From: Streptomyces vietnamensis
GTDB lineage: Bacteria > Actinomycetota > Actinomycetes > Streptomycetales > Streptomycetaceae
NCBI RefSeq assembly: GCF_000830005.1
Contig: NZ_CP010407.1
Span: 6,274,001 to 6,338,000, forward strand
Direction of reading: 5' to 3'
DNA: 64,000 nucleotides
Made by a program: the position numbers and the translations under genes. Positions 52,325 through 59,601 of the stretch are shown in pieces; position 1 is the stretch's first letter, and each line of letters starts with the position of its first letter. The notes beneath the pieces were generated by a model. The model had not been told where the DNA came from. It did no database searches and saw only the letters and a list, made by a program, of their open reading frames with translations.

Positions 52325-52993
52325 ATGGAGCGTGACGCGGGAGAGATCCTGCTGGCGCTGCGTCGGTTCATCGCCGCGCCGATTCTCGGCACGGCCTGGC
52401 GCCTTCGCGCCTTCCTGCCCGCCTCCGGCCTCATCCGCGTCCGGCTGGAAGACGACACGCCCAGGACCGTACTGATCGAACTGCCCCACCGCCCAGGAGC
52501 CGCGCCGGCGTCGCTCGGCTCCTGGTGGTACGTGGGAGCGCTGCGCGACGCGGCCCGCTGGGCGGCCGACAGCACCGAGGCAGACGTACTGGACCTCGAC
52601 ACGCTGACAGCAGCAGGCGTCCTCCCTGACGCGGTAGAGGTCACCTTGGACGACGCCCTGGACTACGTGGTGGCCGACCTCGTCGGCGACCCGTACTGGC
52701 ACGACTACGCAGCCACCGTCGCCCCGGATCTCTACCGCCTCGTCGGCTTCGACACGCGGGACCGAGGGGTGGTCCGCCTCTACCTCGCGTTGCCCGAGCG
52801 GGGCACGATCGGCATCGACGTCGGTACGACCGACTCCGAGTCCGGGGAAAGCCGCCCCGTGGGCTGGTGGGCCTCCACCAAGCTCATCGCGCTCCTCAAC
52901 CCCGACGCGCCGGAAAGCCTGGAGGCCCTGCGCGTTCCTGGCGTCCTCGACTCTCACTGCGATGGCGTGTACGACGCGACAGCTTGGGCCTGA
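52325..52993 (+). CDS. protein of unknown function
   Basis: A 222-residue acidic soluble protein (MERDAGEILLALRRFIAAPILG). It is rich in Asp, Leu and Trp with no cysteine clusters or membrane helices, and has no fold I recognise. GGAAGGGG lies 13 bp before the ATG. It lies downstream of the secreted protein, with a 45-bp gap, so the pair may be cotranscribed. Codon use is similar to neighbouring genes. Confidence 0.7.
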   Translation: MERDAGEILLALRRFIAAPILGTAWRLRAFLPASGLIRVRLEDDTPRTVLIELPHRPGAAPASLGSWWYVGALRDAARWAADSTEADVLDLDTLTAAGVLPDAVEVTLDDALDYVVADLVGDPYWHDYAATVAPDLYRLVGFDTRDRGVVRLYLALPERGTIGIDVGTTDSESGESRPVGWWASTKLIALLNPDAPESLEALRVPGVLDSHCDGVYDATAWA

Positions 52994-53026
52994 GGGCAGC
53001 GCGACTCCCTGCCCTGGCGCTTCGCT

Positions 53027-53066
53027 GTCGGGGTGGGATATGAACCCACGACCTCTTCGTTCCGAA
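53027..53066 (-). other. degenerate 3' half of a proline tRNA (att-site relic)
   Basis: On the minus strand, bases 53066-53027 read as anticodon loop TTCGGAA, half anticodon stem CGAAG, AGGTC variable region, T-arm GTGGG-TTCATAT-CCCAC and then CCCGACAG. The upstream half of a tRNA is absent, and part of the acceptor end (about 4 bases) appears deleted. Integrases of actinomycete elements such as pSAM2 use exactly this anticodon-to-end segment of tRNA-Pro as attachment core. Confidence 0.65.
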
Positions 53067-53232
53067 TGAGGTTCGGCCGCTGATCTCGCCTGCAAGGGTG
53101 GCGTTTGCGCAGGTCACGGGAGTGGCCCCGATTGGTGTCGACGGCTCTGGGAGGGAGCTGGTGGGCAGCTCGGCTCCCAGATGGCTCCCAGGTCAGTTCG
53201 TAGGGGTGTAGCTGGGACGCTTTGCCTTGGTG

Positions 53233-53613
53233 CTATCCGAGCAGTGCGTCAAGGGCAGCGGTGAGGCCCTGGAGGACGGTGACGACGGCCGCTGCCGACC
53301 CGATGGCGAGCCCGAGGTCTTCGAGGTTGTCCCTGATACGGCGCTCGTCGGGTCGGGCGCTGTTCAACTCCTCGCCGATACGTCCGGCCGTCCGGCGCGC
53401 CAGATCGACATTGCTCAGCTCTACGGCGTGTTCCTCCATGGCCGCCTCCAGCTCCGAGAGCTTCGCCAGAGCCGCCTGGAGGCGGCTGGTGTCCTGACCT
53501 GTGCTGACGTACGACTGGCGCTGGTCCCCACCGATCTGCCCGGTGTTGACCTGGTTCCCATTGCCCGTGATCTGCATGCCGCCACTCGCCTCACGGCTCC
53601 GCCAGATAGTCAT
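53233..53613 (-). CDS. small coiled-coil protein with N-terminal NQVNTG motif, unknown
   Basis: A 126-residue protein. The Gly/Asn/Gln-rich N terminus at about 15-35 (ITGNGNQVNTGQIGGDQRQS) is followed by a helical, coiled-coil-like region and a hydrophobic C-terminal helix (GLAIGSAAAVVTVLQGLTAALDALLG). The start at 53613 has GAAGGG 6 bp upstream; ATG 53619 or 53577 are possible. It overlaps the stop of the upstream membrane gene, so the pair is coupled. The N-terminal motif recurs at the C terminus of that partner. Confidence 0.75.
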   Translation of the reverse strand: MTIWRSREASGGMQITGNGNQVNTGQIGGDQRQSYVSTGQDTSRLQAALAKLSELEAAMEEHAVELSNVDLARRTAGRIGEELNSARPDERRIRDNLEDLGLAIGSAAAVVTVLQGLTAALDALLG

Positions 53614-53615
53614 GA

Positions 53616-55592
53616 TCATCCCTTCGGCTGCGCGTTGCTGCTTTCGACGCTCTGTTCCTGACCGCCGTGCATAGTCCCGGTATTGACCTGGTTGTGATCG
53701 CCGTTGATGAAGATCTTGGTGACGACCTCCTGCGCTTGGCGTCTGAAGTCGCCGGTGTCGACGCCGTGGTCATCGAGGAAGGCTCCAACCGTGCTGAACA
53801 TGCGTGACTGGAGGATCGAGACGTGCCGGGCTGCGTCCTCGACCTGATGCATGTCCTCCGGGGCATCCAGGGCGCAGTGCTCACGGAGGCTGACCGGCTC
53901 GCCGTTGTCCTTCTTCTCGGTCTTGTCGAGAGCTGCTGCTGGCTGGTGCTGCGCGAACTGCCCGAGCAAGCCGCCTACGACCACGCTCAAGGTCCGGACG
54001 AGGCCGGCGTGGGACCGACGCGCCAGTGCGGCGGTGTCCCCGAGGGCGTGTACGGGGGTGAGGAGGATTTTCTTGGCGAGCTCCCACCCCTTCGCCGACT
54101 CGGAGCGCGCCTCGTCCTCGAGAGGCGCCATGACGTGTGGGCGCGTCACGAAGTGGAGCGTCTTCCCTTCCAGCGCTGCGTGGGCGAACACCGTGACGAC
54201 GATTTGCCCCTCCCAGTCGACGACCTGCGCAGCGAGATAGCGACGCGAGTGGTGGCCTGACGGCGCCCTTCGTCCTTCCTCGATCATTTCCTGTGCTTCC
54301 GGCCAGGCATCGTCGGGAGCTCTTCTCGGAGCGTCGGGCTTGCGGCCGGGCTTGTGGGGGAGTTTCTTCCACCGGGACTGCGGGACGGCGAGCGTTTCGA
54401 AGATGTCGCAGTGAGGGAGGGCGTGGGTCTCCACGAGGACGCCGCTGAGGCGTTCGAGTTCGACGCGCAGCTTGGCCATCAGTTCGTCGGCCTCGAATTT
54501 GCGGATGCCGGCAGTCTCGCCCCCCGATGAGGCGTTGGCCTCGGCGGACGGCCCTGATGCCGGACTCGGGTGCGTGCCGATCCGCTCCTTGTCCTCCGGA
54601 TCGTCCGCGCGACGAGCGGCGGTGAGCTGGATACGGGGTCCGCCGGCACGCCAGGCGTCGAGGCCGGCGCCGACGAAGCGATTGACCCCGTCTTCCTTCC
54701 GGTACGGGATGCTCTGCCACCGCTCACTTACCTCGCATTCGGCAATGCGAGTCCTCGCACGCGGGGCAAGTCGTGGACGAGTGGCCGGGGCCTTGCGCCA
54801 AGGTCCCAACGAGGCCAGGTAGGCCAGGGCCGTCCAGCGGTCCATCGTTTGGACGACGGCGAGCAGGAGCGTCGTCCACACGGCGACGGCGACAGAATCC
54901 TGTACCGCGAACATCAGGGCGGGCGTATGGGGCTGAACCCATGACCAGGCCAGGTAGCCACCCGCGATCACGAGGAGCAGGGAAACGAGCGAGCTGAAGC
55001 CCCAGCGGAGCAGCGCGCGAAGAAGACCGGCTGTGAGGAGGTAGTGGTGGAGCAGTGCCATCACCATCAGTGCCAGCGCACCCCACGGATGCCGCACTGC
55101 CACGAGGCTCACCACCCCGGCCATCGCTATACCGCGCAGTCGGCGCTGACGTTGGGCAGCGACGCTATGTGTGAGGACGAGGGGAAGGCCGAAGCCGAAG
55201 GAGGGAACGGGGCGCTTCCGCGCACTGAGCACGTTGTCCAGAGTCCATCGGGCGAGTTCCTCACCAGCGAGCGGACCCAGGTGTCGGATGTCCCGTACCT
55301 TGTGACCGCGGATGCGGTCCTGCCACTGGCCCATCAGGTCACGTGCCTGACCGATACGGTTCACGCGTTCGTGCATGGCTCCAGCGAGCAGGCGGGCGAC
55401 CCCAGTTGTGGAAGGCGGCACGTCACGTTCGGCGTACGTCGTACGCAGGGGCCGATGGCTGTTGGTCTCGGCGGCCTCGTCGGAGCCCTTCTGGAGTGGG
55501 ATGCTCGGAACAGCTTCGGCAGGACCTGACTCTGAGGCGACCTCGCGGAGCGAACCGCTTGGCGTGGAGGCTCGCCAAAACAGCAAGGACAT
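53616..55592 (-). CDS. large membrane protein ending in an NQVNTG motif, unknown
   Basis: A 658-residue protein from ATG 55592 (GGAG 6 bp upstream). A cytosolic N terminus (about 1-150) is followed by three or four membrane helices (about 153-250), then a long cytosolic region with helical stretches (ADELMAKLRVELERLSGVLVETHAL) and a predicted further helical region (LVRTLSVVVGGLLGQF). The last 33 residues (626-658) hold NGDHNQVNTGTMHGGQEQS, the motif shared with the next gene. No enzyme motif was found. An IS5-like element lies 64 bp upstream. Confidence 0.78.
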   Translation of the reverse strand: MSLLFWRASTPSGSLREVASESGPAEAVPSIPLQKGSDEAAETNSHRPLRTTYAERDVPPSTTGVARLLAGAMHERVNRIGQARDLMGQWQDRIRGHKVRDIRHLGPLAGEELARWTLDNVLSARKRPVPSFGFGLPLVLTHSVAAQRQRRLRGIAMAGVVSLVAVRHPWGALALMVMALLHHYLLTAGLLRALLRWGFSSLVSLLLVIAGGYLAWSWVQPHTPALMFAVQDSVAVAVWTTLLLAVVQTMDRWTALAYLASLGPWRKAPATRPRLAPRARTRIAECEVSERWQSIPYRKEDGVNRFVGAGLDAWRAGGPRIQLTAARRADDPEDKERIGTHPSPASGPSAEANASSGGETAGIRKFEADELMAKLRVELERLSGVLVETHALPHCDIFETLAVPQSRWKKLPHKPGRKPDAPRRAPDDAWPEAQEMIEEGRRAPSGHHSRRYLAAQVVDWEGQIVVTVFAHAALEGKTLHFVTRPHVMAPLEDEARSESAKGWELAKKILLTPVHALGDTAALARRSHAGLVRTLSVVVGGLLGQFAQHQPAAALDKTEKKDNGEPVSLREHCALDAPEDMHQVEDAARHVSILQSRMFSTVGAFLDDHGVDTGDFRRQAQEVVTKIFINGDHNQVNTGTMHGGQEQSVESSNAQPKG

Positions 55593-55655
55593 AGGCACCT
55601 CCCCCGAGACCCCTGCTCTTCAGCGACCCATCCTGCCCATGAACAATTCGATCAG

Positions 55656-56530
55656 TAAGGATCTTCAGAGTGGTCACCGATCGGGTGACGGTCGAGGCTG
55701 GATAGCAGGCGAGGCCTTCGGGCAATGGTTCGAGATGTCTGACGTCTCAACCGCTGCGACCGGAGGCCTCGTTGGTCACCTATCCTGCCGCACTCGACCT
55801 GCCGCACGCGCTCGTGGAGTGGGTCACGATGCTGATCGTCACCCGCGAGGGTGACCGCCGCTGCAAACTGCGGCCCTCGCAGCGCGCGGTCATCGCCTTG
55901 GTCTACCTGCGCGAGCACACCACCTATGCCAAGCTCGCCGCGGGCTTCCGGATCAGCGAGGGCACCGCCCACGCCTACGTACAGAGCGTGATCAAGCTCC
56001 TCGCCGCGAGGGCACCGTCCCTGACCCAGGCACTGCGCCGGGCGCGTCCCGCATACGTGTTGGTGGACGGCACCATCGCCGAGTGCGACCGGGTCGGCGA
56101 TCGCGAACGGGACTACTCGGGCAAGGCCCGACGGCATGGCGTGAACATCCAGGCCGTCACCGATCCGGCGGGCGAGCTGATCTGGTACTCGCCGGCACTG
56201 CCCGGCCGCACCGTCGACATCACCGCCGCCCGCACCCACCGCATCGTCACCGTCTGTGAACGACTGCGGATCCCCGTCCTCGCCGACAAGGCCTACGCAG
56301 GGGCCGGCGGAACGTTCCAGGTGCCGTTCAAACGCCACCTCGGACGCCCTCTCACCATGAGACAAGCAGCCGTCAACCGTGCACACGCACGACTCCGCTT
56401 CCCGGTCGAGCGGGCCTTCGCCCGCCTCAAGGCCTGGCGGATCTTCCGCAAAGCCCGCATCAGCCCCAACCGACTCACGTCAATCACCAAGGCCGTTCTC
56501 ACCCTCGAGCGGCGACGCTGAAGATCCTTA
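55656..56530 (+). mobile_element. IS5-family-like insertion sequence, single transposase gene
   Basis: An 875-bp element bounded by 13-bp perfect terminal inverted repeats, TAAGGATCTTCAG at 55656-55668 and CTGAAGATCCTTA at 56518-56530. The outermost TA may be a 2-bp target duplication rather than part of the repeat. It contains one transposase gene. Flanking bases ATCAG and GTCAG are similar on both sides. The inverted repeats and reading frame are intact, so it is potentially active. Confidence 0.93.
55772..56521 (+). CDS. transposase (IS5 family, DDE type)
   Basis: A 249-residue single-frame DDE transposase. Catalytic residues are D99 in VLVDGTIAECDR, D172 in VLADKAYAGAG and E213 in FPVERAFARLK. 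An N-terminal helix-turn-helix lies around TYAKLAAGFRISEGTAHAYV. The TTG start has GGAGG 5 bp upstream. The TGA stop overlaps the right inverted repeat. Confidence 0.93.
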   Translation: MVTYPAALDLPHALVEWVTMLIVTREGDRRCKLRPSQRAVIALVYLREHTTYAKLAAGFRISEGTAHAYVQSVIKLLAARAPSLTQALRRARPAYVLVDGTIAECDRVGDRERDYSGKARRHGVNIQAVTDPAGELIWYSPALPGRTVDITAARTHRIVTVCERLRIPVLADKAYAGAGGTFQVPFKRHLGRPLTMRQAAVNRAHARLRFPVERAFARLKAWRIFRKARISPNRLTSITKAVLTLERRR

Positions 56531-56604
56531 GTCAGGGAAAGCGGAAGACGCGCCACTAGGGCAGCGGGTGCTGTGGCAAGAACCATTGCCAGGCGGATCC
56601 GCAT
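56531..56604 (-). pseudogene. possible N-terminal fragment interrupted by the IS
   Basis: Starting at ATG 56604 on the minus strand, the frame encodes MRIRLAMVLATAPAALVARL and a few more residues, a signal-anchor-like leader, then runs into the IS right end. Removing the IS with its TA duplication keeps the frame open into the membrane-gene region. No ribosome site is clear, so it may be chance. Confidence 0.3.
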
Positions 56605-56775
56605 TGCCCCAGGTGAGAGGGGATGCCATCTACAAAATGCTCTTTCCCTCGTACCAACACCTTGACCGGTTCCCGCCCACGGTCGATGCCCTCGATCGTG
56701 GGCTCCGTCTACGAGCACTGAACAACGACCAGGGCTCCCGCTCGATACCTTCCCGTATGTGTTCGTTCGTGGGGC

Positions 56776-56955
56776 GTGATCAAGCCCATCTTCGCCGGTC
56801 TGCTGATCGTGGCCTCTGTGTTCACCCTGTCACCGATGGAGGCGACAGCAGCGGCTCGGTTTCTGAGCCCTGATGGCGGGTCGCCTGGAGCAGCCCGGAC
56901 AACGGCGAAGCCCCAGGCCGCTGACCTGGGGCTTCATGCGAAGAGCGGATGACGG
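56776..56955 (+). pseudogene. possible truncated secreted-protein gene running into the tRNA-Gly fragment
   Basis: GTG at 56776 opens IKPIFAGLLIVASVFTLSPMEATAAA, a good signal peptide, but the frame then crosses the hairpin at 56907-56935 and the tRNA half and ends at 56955, so its distal part is not its own. This looks like a gene cut by recombination at the attachment site. Confidence 0.35.
56907..56935. terminator. terminator-like hairpin beside the tRNA-Gly fragment
   Basis: GAAGCCCCAGG / CCTGGGGCTTC form a perfect 11-bp stem with a 7-base loop, 8 bp after the 3' end of the tRNA-Gly half (minus-strand sense). It is where a tRNA terminator would be expected. Confidence 0.75.
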
Positions 56956-56984
56956 GAATCGAACCCGCGCCATAAGCTTGGGAA
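56943..56984 (-). other. 3' half of tRNA-Gly(CCC): attachment-site remnant
   Basis: On the minus strand the segment reads anticodon loop TTCCCAA (CCC anticodon), the start of the anticodon stem, AUGGC-like variable part, T-arm GCGGG-TTCGATT-CCCGT, acceptor strand CATCCGC and TC. The matching 5' acceptor (GCGGATG) and D-arm are absent from the next 100 bp, so only the anticodon-to-3'-end part survives, the usual form of an att site left by a tRNA-targeting integrase. Confidence 0.8.
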
Positions 56985-57146
56985 TCACCGACTCTCAGGG
57001 TGATCATCAGGCTTCTGACCTGCGAAGACATTCCCTTCCCGGGGCTTGTCCGCAGGCTTTCCGGTGCCCGCGGTGACCGCTGTTCACCGCCCTGAAGGGC
57101 ACGGAGAGGGCACGGTTTCTCTCCGCGCGTGGGCCGGAGGAGCCGC

Positions 57147-58310
57147 CTATGCGCCCGTTCCGGCGGTCATCCCCGAGAGGACCCGGCGGTGTACCTCCCG
57201 CAGGGTGACGACGAGGGCGATGAGGACGAGGTCCAGGATGAGGACCGAGGCCAGCGGGGGGAGCCGGAGGGTGACGCCGCCAGCGAGGGCGAAGGCGAGG
57301 CAGGCGAGGAGGCGGGCGCCCCAGGCCTGTCCGGTGGAGGCGCGGTACCACCAGGCCTGGGTGATGACGTAGAGGATCGGGCCGCCGAAGAGGAGCAGGC
57401 TGAGGGTGGTGCTGCCGTGGCCGGTGGGGTGGCTGATGGCGAGTTCGGCGCCGACCGCGAGGGCGACGAGGCCGGCCAGGGTGGGGTACTGGCCGCTGAC
57501 GGCGCGGCGGACCGGCAGCAGTTTGTCGGTGGTGGTGGCGATGTGCCGGGCGAGGATGTCCTCGCCGCCCTGGAAGTAGCTGGCGCACAGGCACACGAGG
57601 GCGACGAAGACGCCGAGGCCGGCCGTCACGGTCGCCGCGTCCACCGGGGCTGCCGAGATCGCCGTGCCGATGGTGAGGACCGTCTCGCCGAGCTGGATGA
57701 TGATGAACAGGCGGATCCGTTCCACCATGTGTTCGGCGTCGAAGACCAGGCCCCGTGAGGAGAGCCGGTCGCGCGGCAGGGGGTGGGCCAGCCAGACACC
57801 CAGCATGTCGACGGCGGCTGCCGCCGCCCACCAGGCCAGGCGCGGTCCGTGGTCCATGGCCGCGCCGGTCAGCCACAGCGGCACCGATACGACGGCCCAG
57901 GCCGTCACGCGGCGGTAGTGCCGGCGAAGGACGGGGGTCGGGGCGGTCACGGCGGCGAAGACGTCGACCAGGAGCAGGATGACGACCAGCGGGATCGCGA
58001 AGGCCCACGGCCGGTCGGCGAAGGCGTGCGGGATCTGGGCGTTCATGAACAGACCCAGCCCCATCACCACCAGGACCAGCCACCGGGTCCGGGGCCTGGC
58101 GACGTCGAGGAAGGTGGCGTCGAAGCTGGTCAGGGCCCAGGTGCTGAGGACGGCGACGAGCATCACCGCGGTCTCGGCGGCCCCGCGCCAGGAGAGCTCG
58201 TCGTGCAGGTGGTGGGCGAGCTGTCCGACGGCGAAGACGAAGACCAGGTCGAAGAAGAGCTCCAGCGGCGCGACGCTGCGGCGCACGGAGGCGAACGACG
58301 CGCTGCTCAT
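57147..58310 (-). CDS. low temperature requirement protein A family (LtrA)
   Basis: A 387-residue membrane protein with about ten helices. The family signature near the start is VAPLELFFDLVFVFAVGQLAHHLHDEL, followed by FDATFLDVARPRTRW and HMVERIRLFIIIQLGETVLTIGTAISA, the classic LtrA elements. The role in actinobacteria is unclear. The ATG is at 58310. It lies in a putative accessory stretch beside the tRNA-Gly remnant. Confidence 0.9.
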   Translation of the reverse strand: MSSASFASVRRSVAPLELFFDLVFVFAVGQLAHHLHDELSWRGAAETAVMLVAVLSTWALTSFDATFLDVARPRTRWLVLVVMGLGLFMNAQIPHAFADRPWAFAIPLVVILLLVDVFAAVTAPTPVLRRHYRRVTAWAVVSVPLWLTGAAMDHGPRLAWWAAAAAVDMLGVWLAHPLPRDRLSSRGLVFDAEHMVERIRLFIIIQLGETVLTIGTAISAAPVDAATVTAGLGVFVALVCLCASYFQGGEDILARHIATTTDKLLPVRRAVSGQYPTLAGLVALAVGAELAISHPTGHGSTTLSLLLFGGPILYVITQAWWYRASTGQAWGARLLACLAFALAGGVTLRLPPLASVLILDLVLIALVVTLREVHRRVLSGMTAGTGA

Positions 58311-58430
58311 GCCGGTGCGCCGCTGCGAGGTCCGGGACGGCTCTGCATGGTCTTCACGATCCGGTCCTGCGGTGCGGGGCGCAATTTCTGGGTCTGTTCC
58401 CGTGGGCGGACGGTGGGTGACCGGGCGGGT

Positions 58431-58526
58431 TCATGCCGCGTAGGCGTGGTGGAGGACGGCGACGAAGAGGGCGACGACCAGGAAGGCGACCGCGCCCGTC
58501 AGCAGTGCCTTCGCGGGATCGCTCAC
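58431..58526 (-). CDS. putative 31-aa single-helix membrane peptide
   Basis: GTG at 58526 opens SDPAKALLTGAVAFLVVALFVAVLHHAYAA, a lone membrane helix. It lies between ltrA and the marR-type gene, with GGCCG before the start rather than a strong ribosome site. The hydrophobic stretch is clean, but this could be chance. Confidence 0.35.
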   Translation of the reverse strand: MSDPAKALLTGAVAFLVVALFVAVLHHAYAA

Positions 58527-58566
58527 CGGCCGGGTCTTGCGGGCCGCCGGCGGGGAGAGGCTGCGC

Positions 58567-59031
58567 TCATGGGGTGGGCGGTGTTCTGACCGCTCGGACC
58601 GCCTCGGCGAGCGACGCCAGCTCCGGATGCGTGGCGGCTTCGTCGAGCGCCTCGCGGCAGGTGGCGTCGTGCGTCGGCCGGGCCTCCGTCAGGAGTGCGA
58701 GACCGGTGCCCGTGACGTCGGTGTAGATGCCGCGGCGGTCCGTCGGGCAGAGGTACCGGGCCAGCAGGCCGCGGTCCTCCAGTCGGCTGACCAGGCGCGT
58801 GGTGGCGCTCTGGCTCAGGACGACCGCGTCGGCGACCTGCTTCATCTGCAGGTGGCCGCCTTCGCCGTCGTGCTGTCGGCTGAGGACGTCGAGGAGTGCG
58901 TACTCCCGCACGCTCAGGCTGTACCGGGACTGCAGGGCGCGCTCGATGCGCGTCTCGATCCTGCCGTGCAGCAGCGACAGGGCGGCCCATCCGCTGGCGA
59001 GGGCGGTGAGCGCGGGATCGGTGGCGGTCAT
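58567..59031 (-). CDS. MarR family transcriptional regulator
   Basis: A 154-residue MarR-type regulator. The winged helix has SVREYALLDVLSRQHDGEGGHLQMKQVADAVVLSQSATTRLVSRLEDRGLLARYLCPTDRRGIYTDVTGTG, with the DRR wing motif. The start at 59031 has GAGGAGA 11-13 bp upstream. With the SRPBCC and aldo/keto genes on the same strand, it is probably first regulator of that group, and direct repeats ATGCAAGC upstream of the aldo/keto gene could be its target. Confidence 0.9.
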   Translation of the reverse strand: MTATDPALTALASGWAALSLLHGRIETRIERALQSRYSLSVREYALLDVLSRQHDGEGGHLQMKQVADAVVLSQSATTRLVSRLEDRGLLARYLCPTDRRGIYTDVTGTGLALLTEARPTHDATCREALDEAATHPELASLAEAVRAVRTPPTP

Positions 59032-59132
59032 GGGACTCGATGTCTCCTCAGGGGCGGCGGGCGGGGCTCGGGGAAGGACCGCGGCCCGGGCACGCGGGGG
59101 CGTGTCCGGGCCGAGCGGAGGGGCCGTCGGTG

Positions 59133-59552
59133 TCAGGCGGCGAGGGTCTCGTGCAGGGCGTCGAGGCCGTCGGCGTAGATGCCGGTGAACAGGTCGACGA
59201 CTTCCTGCTCGGTGGCGCCCTTGGGGTTGAAGCGTCCGGACCACTGGACCTCGGCGAGGTCGTCGCGGCCGGGGACCGTGTGGACGCGGAGGGTGGAGAC
59301 GTATCCGTCGACGGGGAACGGCGCTTCGAGGATGGCGTAGCTGTAGTGGCGTTCGGCCTCGTCGAAGTCCACGAGGCGCTCGATGATGACGTCGCCGTCG
59401 GGGTTGGTCAGGCGGCGGACGCGGCCGCCTTCGAGCGCGGTGCTCTCGGGGATGTAGGGGAGCCAGTCCGGGAGGGCGTCGAAGCCGCCGATGAGGTTCC
59501 AGACCTGCTGGGGGGTGGCGGGGACGACGCGGGAGACGGACGTGGAAGCCAT
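59133..59552 (-). CDS. SRPBCC/START-like protein
   Basis: A 139-residue lipid-/ligand-binding fold. The sequence starts SVSRVVPATPQQVWNLIGGFDALPDWLP, followed by the conserved turn IERLVDFDEAERHYSYAILEAPFPVDGYVSTLRV. It resembles polyketide cyclase/dehydrase-like proteins that bind hydrophobic ligands. AGGAG lies 6 bp before the ATG. It sits between a MarR regulator and an aldo/keto reductase. Confidence 0.88.
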   Translation of the reverse strand: MASTSVSRVVPATPQQVWNLIGGFDALPDWLPYIPESTALEGGRVRRLTNPDGDVIIERLVDFDEAERHYSYAILEAPFPVDGYVSTLRVHTVPGRDDLAEVQWSGRFNPKGATEQEVVDLFTGIYADGLDALHETLAA

Positions 59553-59601
59553 GGTGGTGCTCCTGTTGCTGTGTGGGGGGAGAGAGGTGCGGGGGTGGGG
59601 G

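Larger units (their letters stand above)
56531..57146. other. 616-bp gap: IS flank, tRNA-Gly remnant, no convincing gene
   Basis: Between the IS and ltrA the only identifiable elements are the two truncated reading frames, the hairpin at 56907-56935 and the tRNA-Gly 3' half at 56943-56984. The rest (57000-57146) contains the GGGCACGGAGAGGGCACGG duplication-like stretch near 57096-57114 and nothing that looks like a gene. Confidence 0.55.

Noticed and set aside
56568..56873. 101-codon ORF between the IS and tRNA fragment
   Set aside because: It has no ribosome site, no recognisable features and overlaps other remnants.
56943..57050. Intact tRNA gene
   Set aside because: No 5' acceptor, D-arm or anticodon 5' stem could be found; only the 3' half is present.
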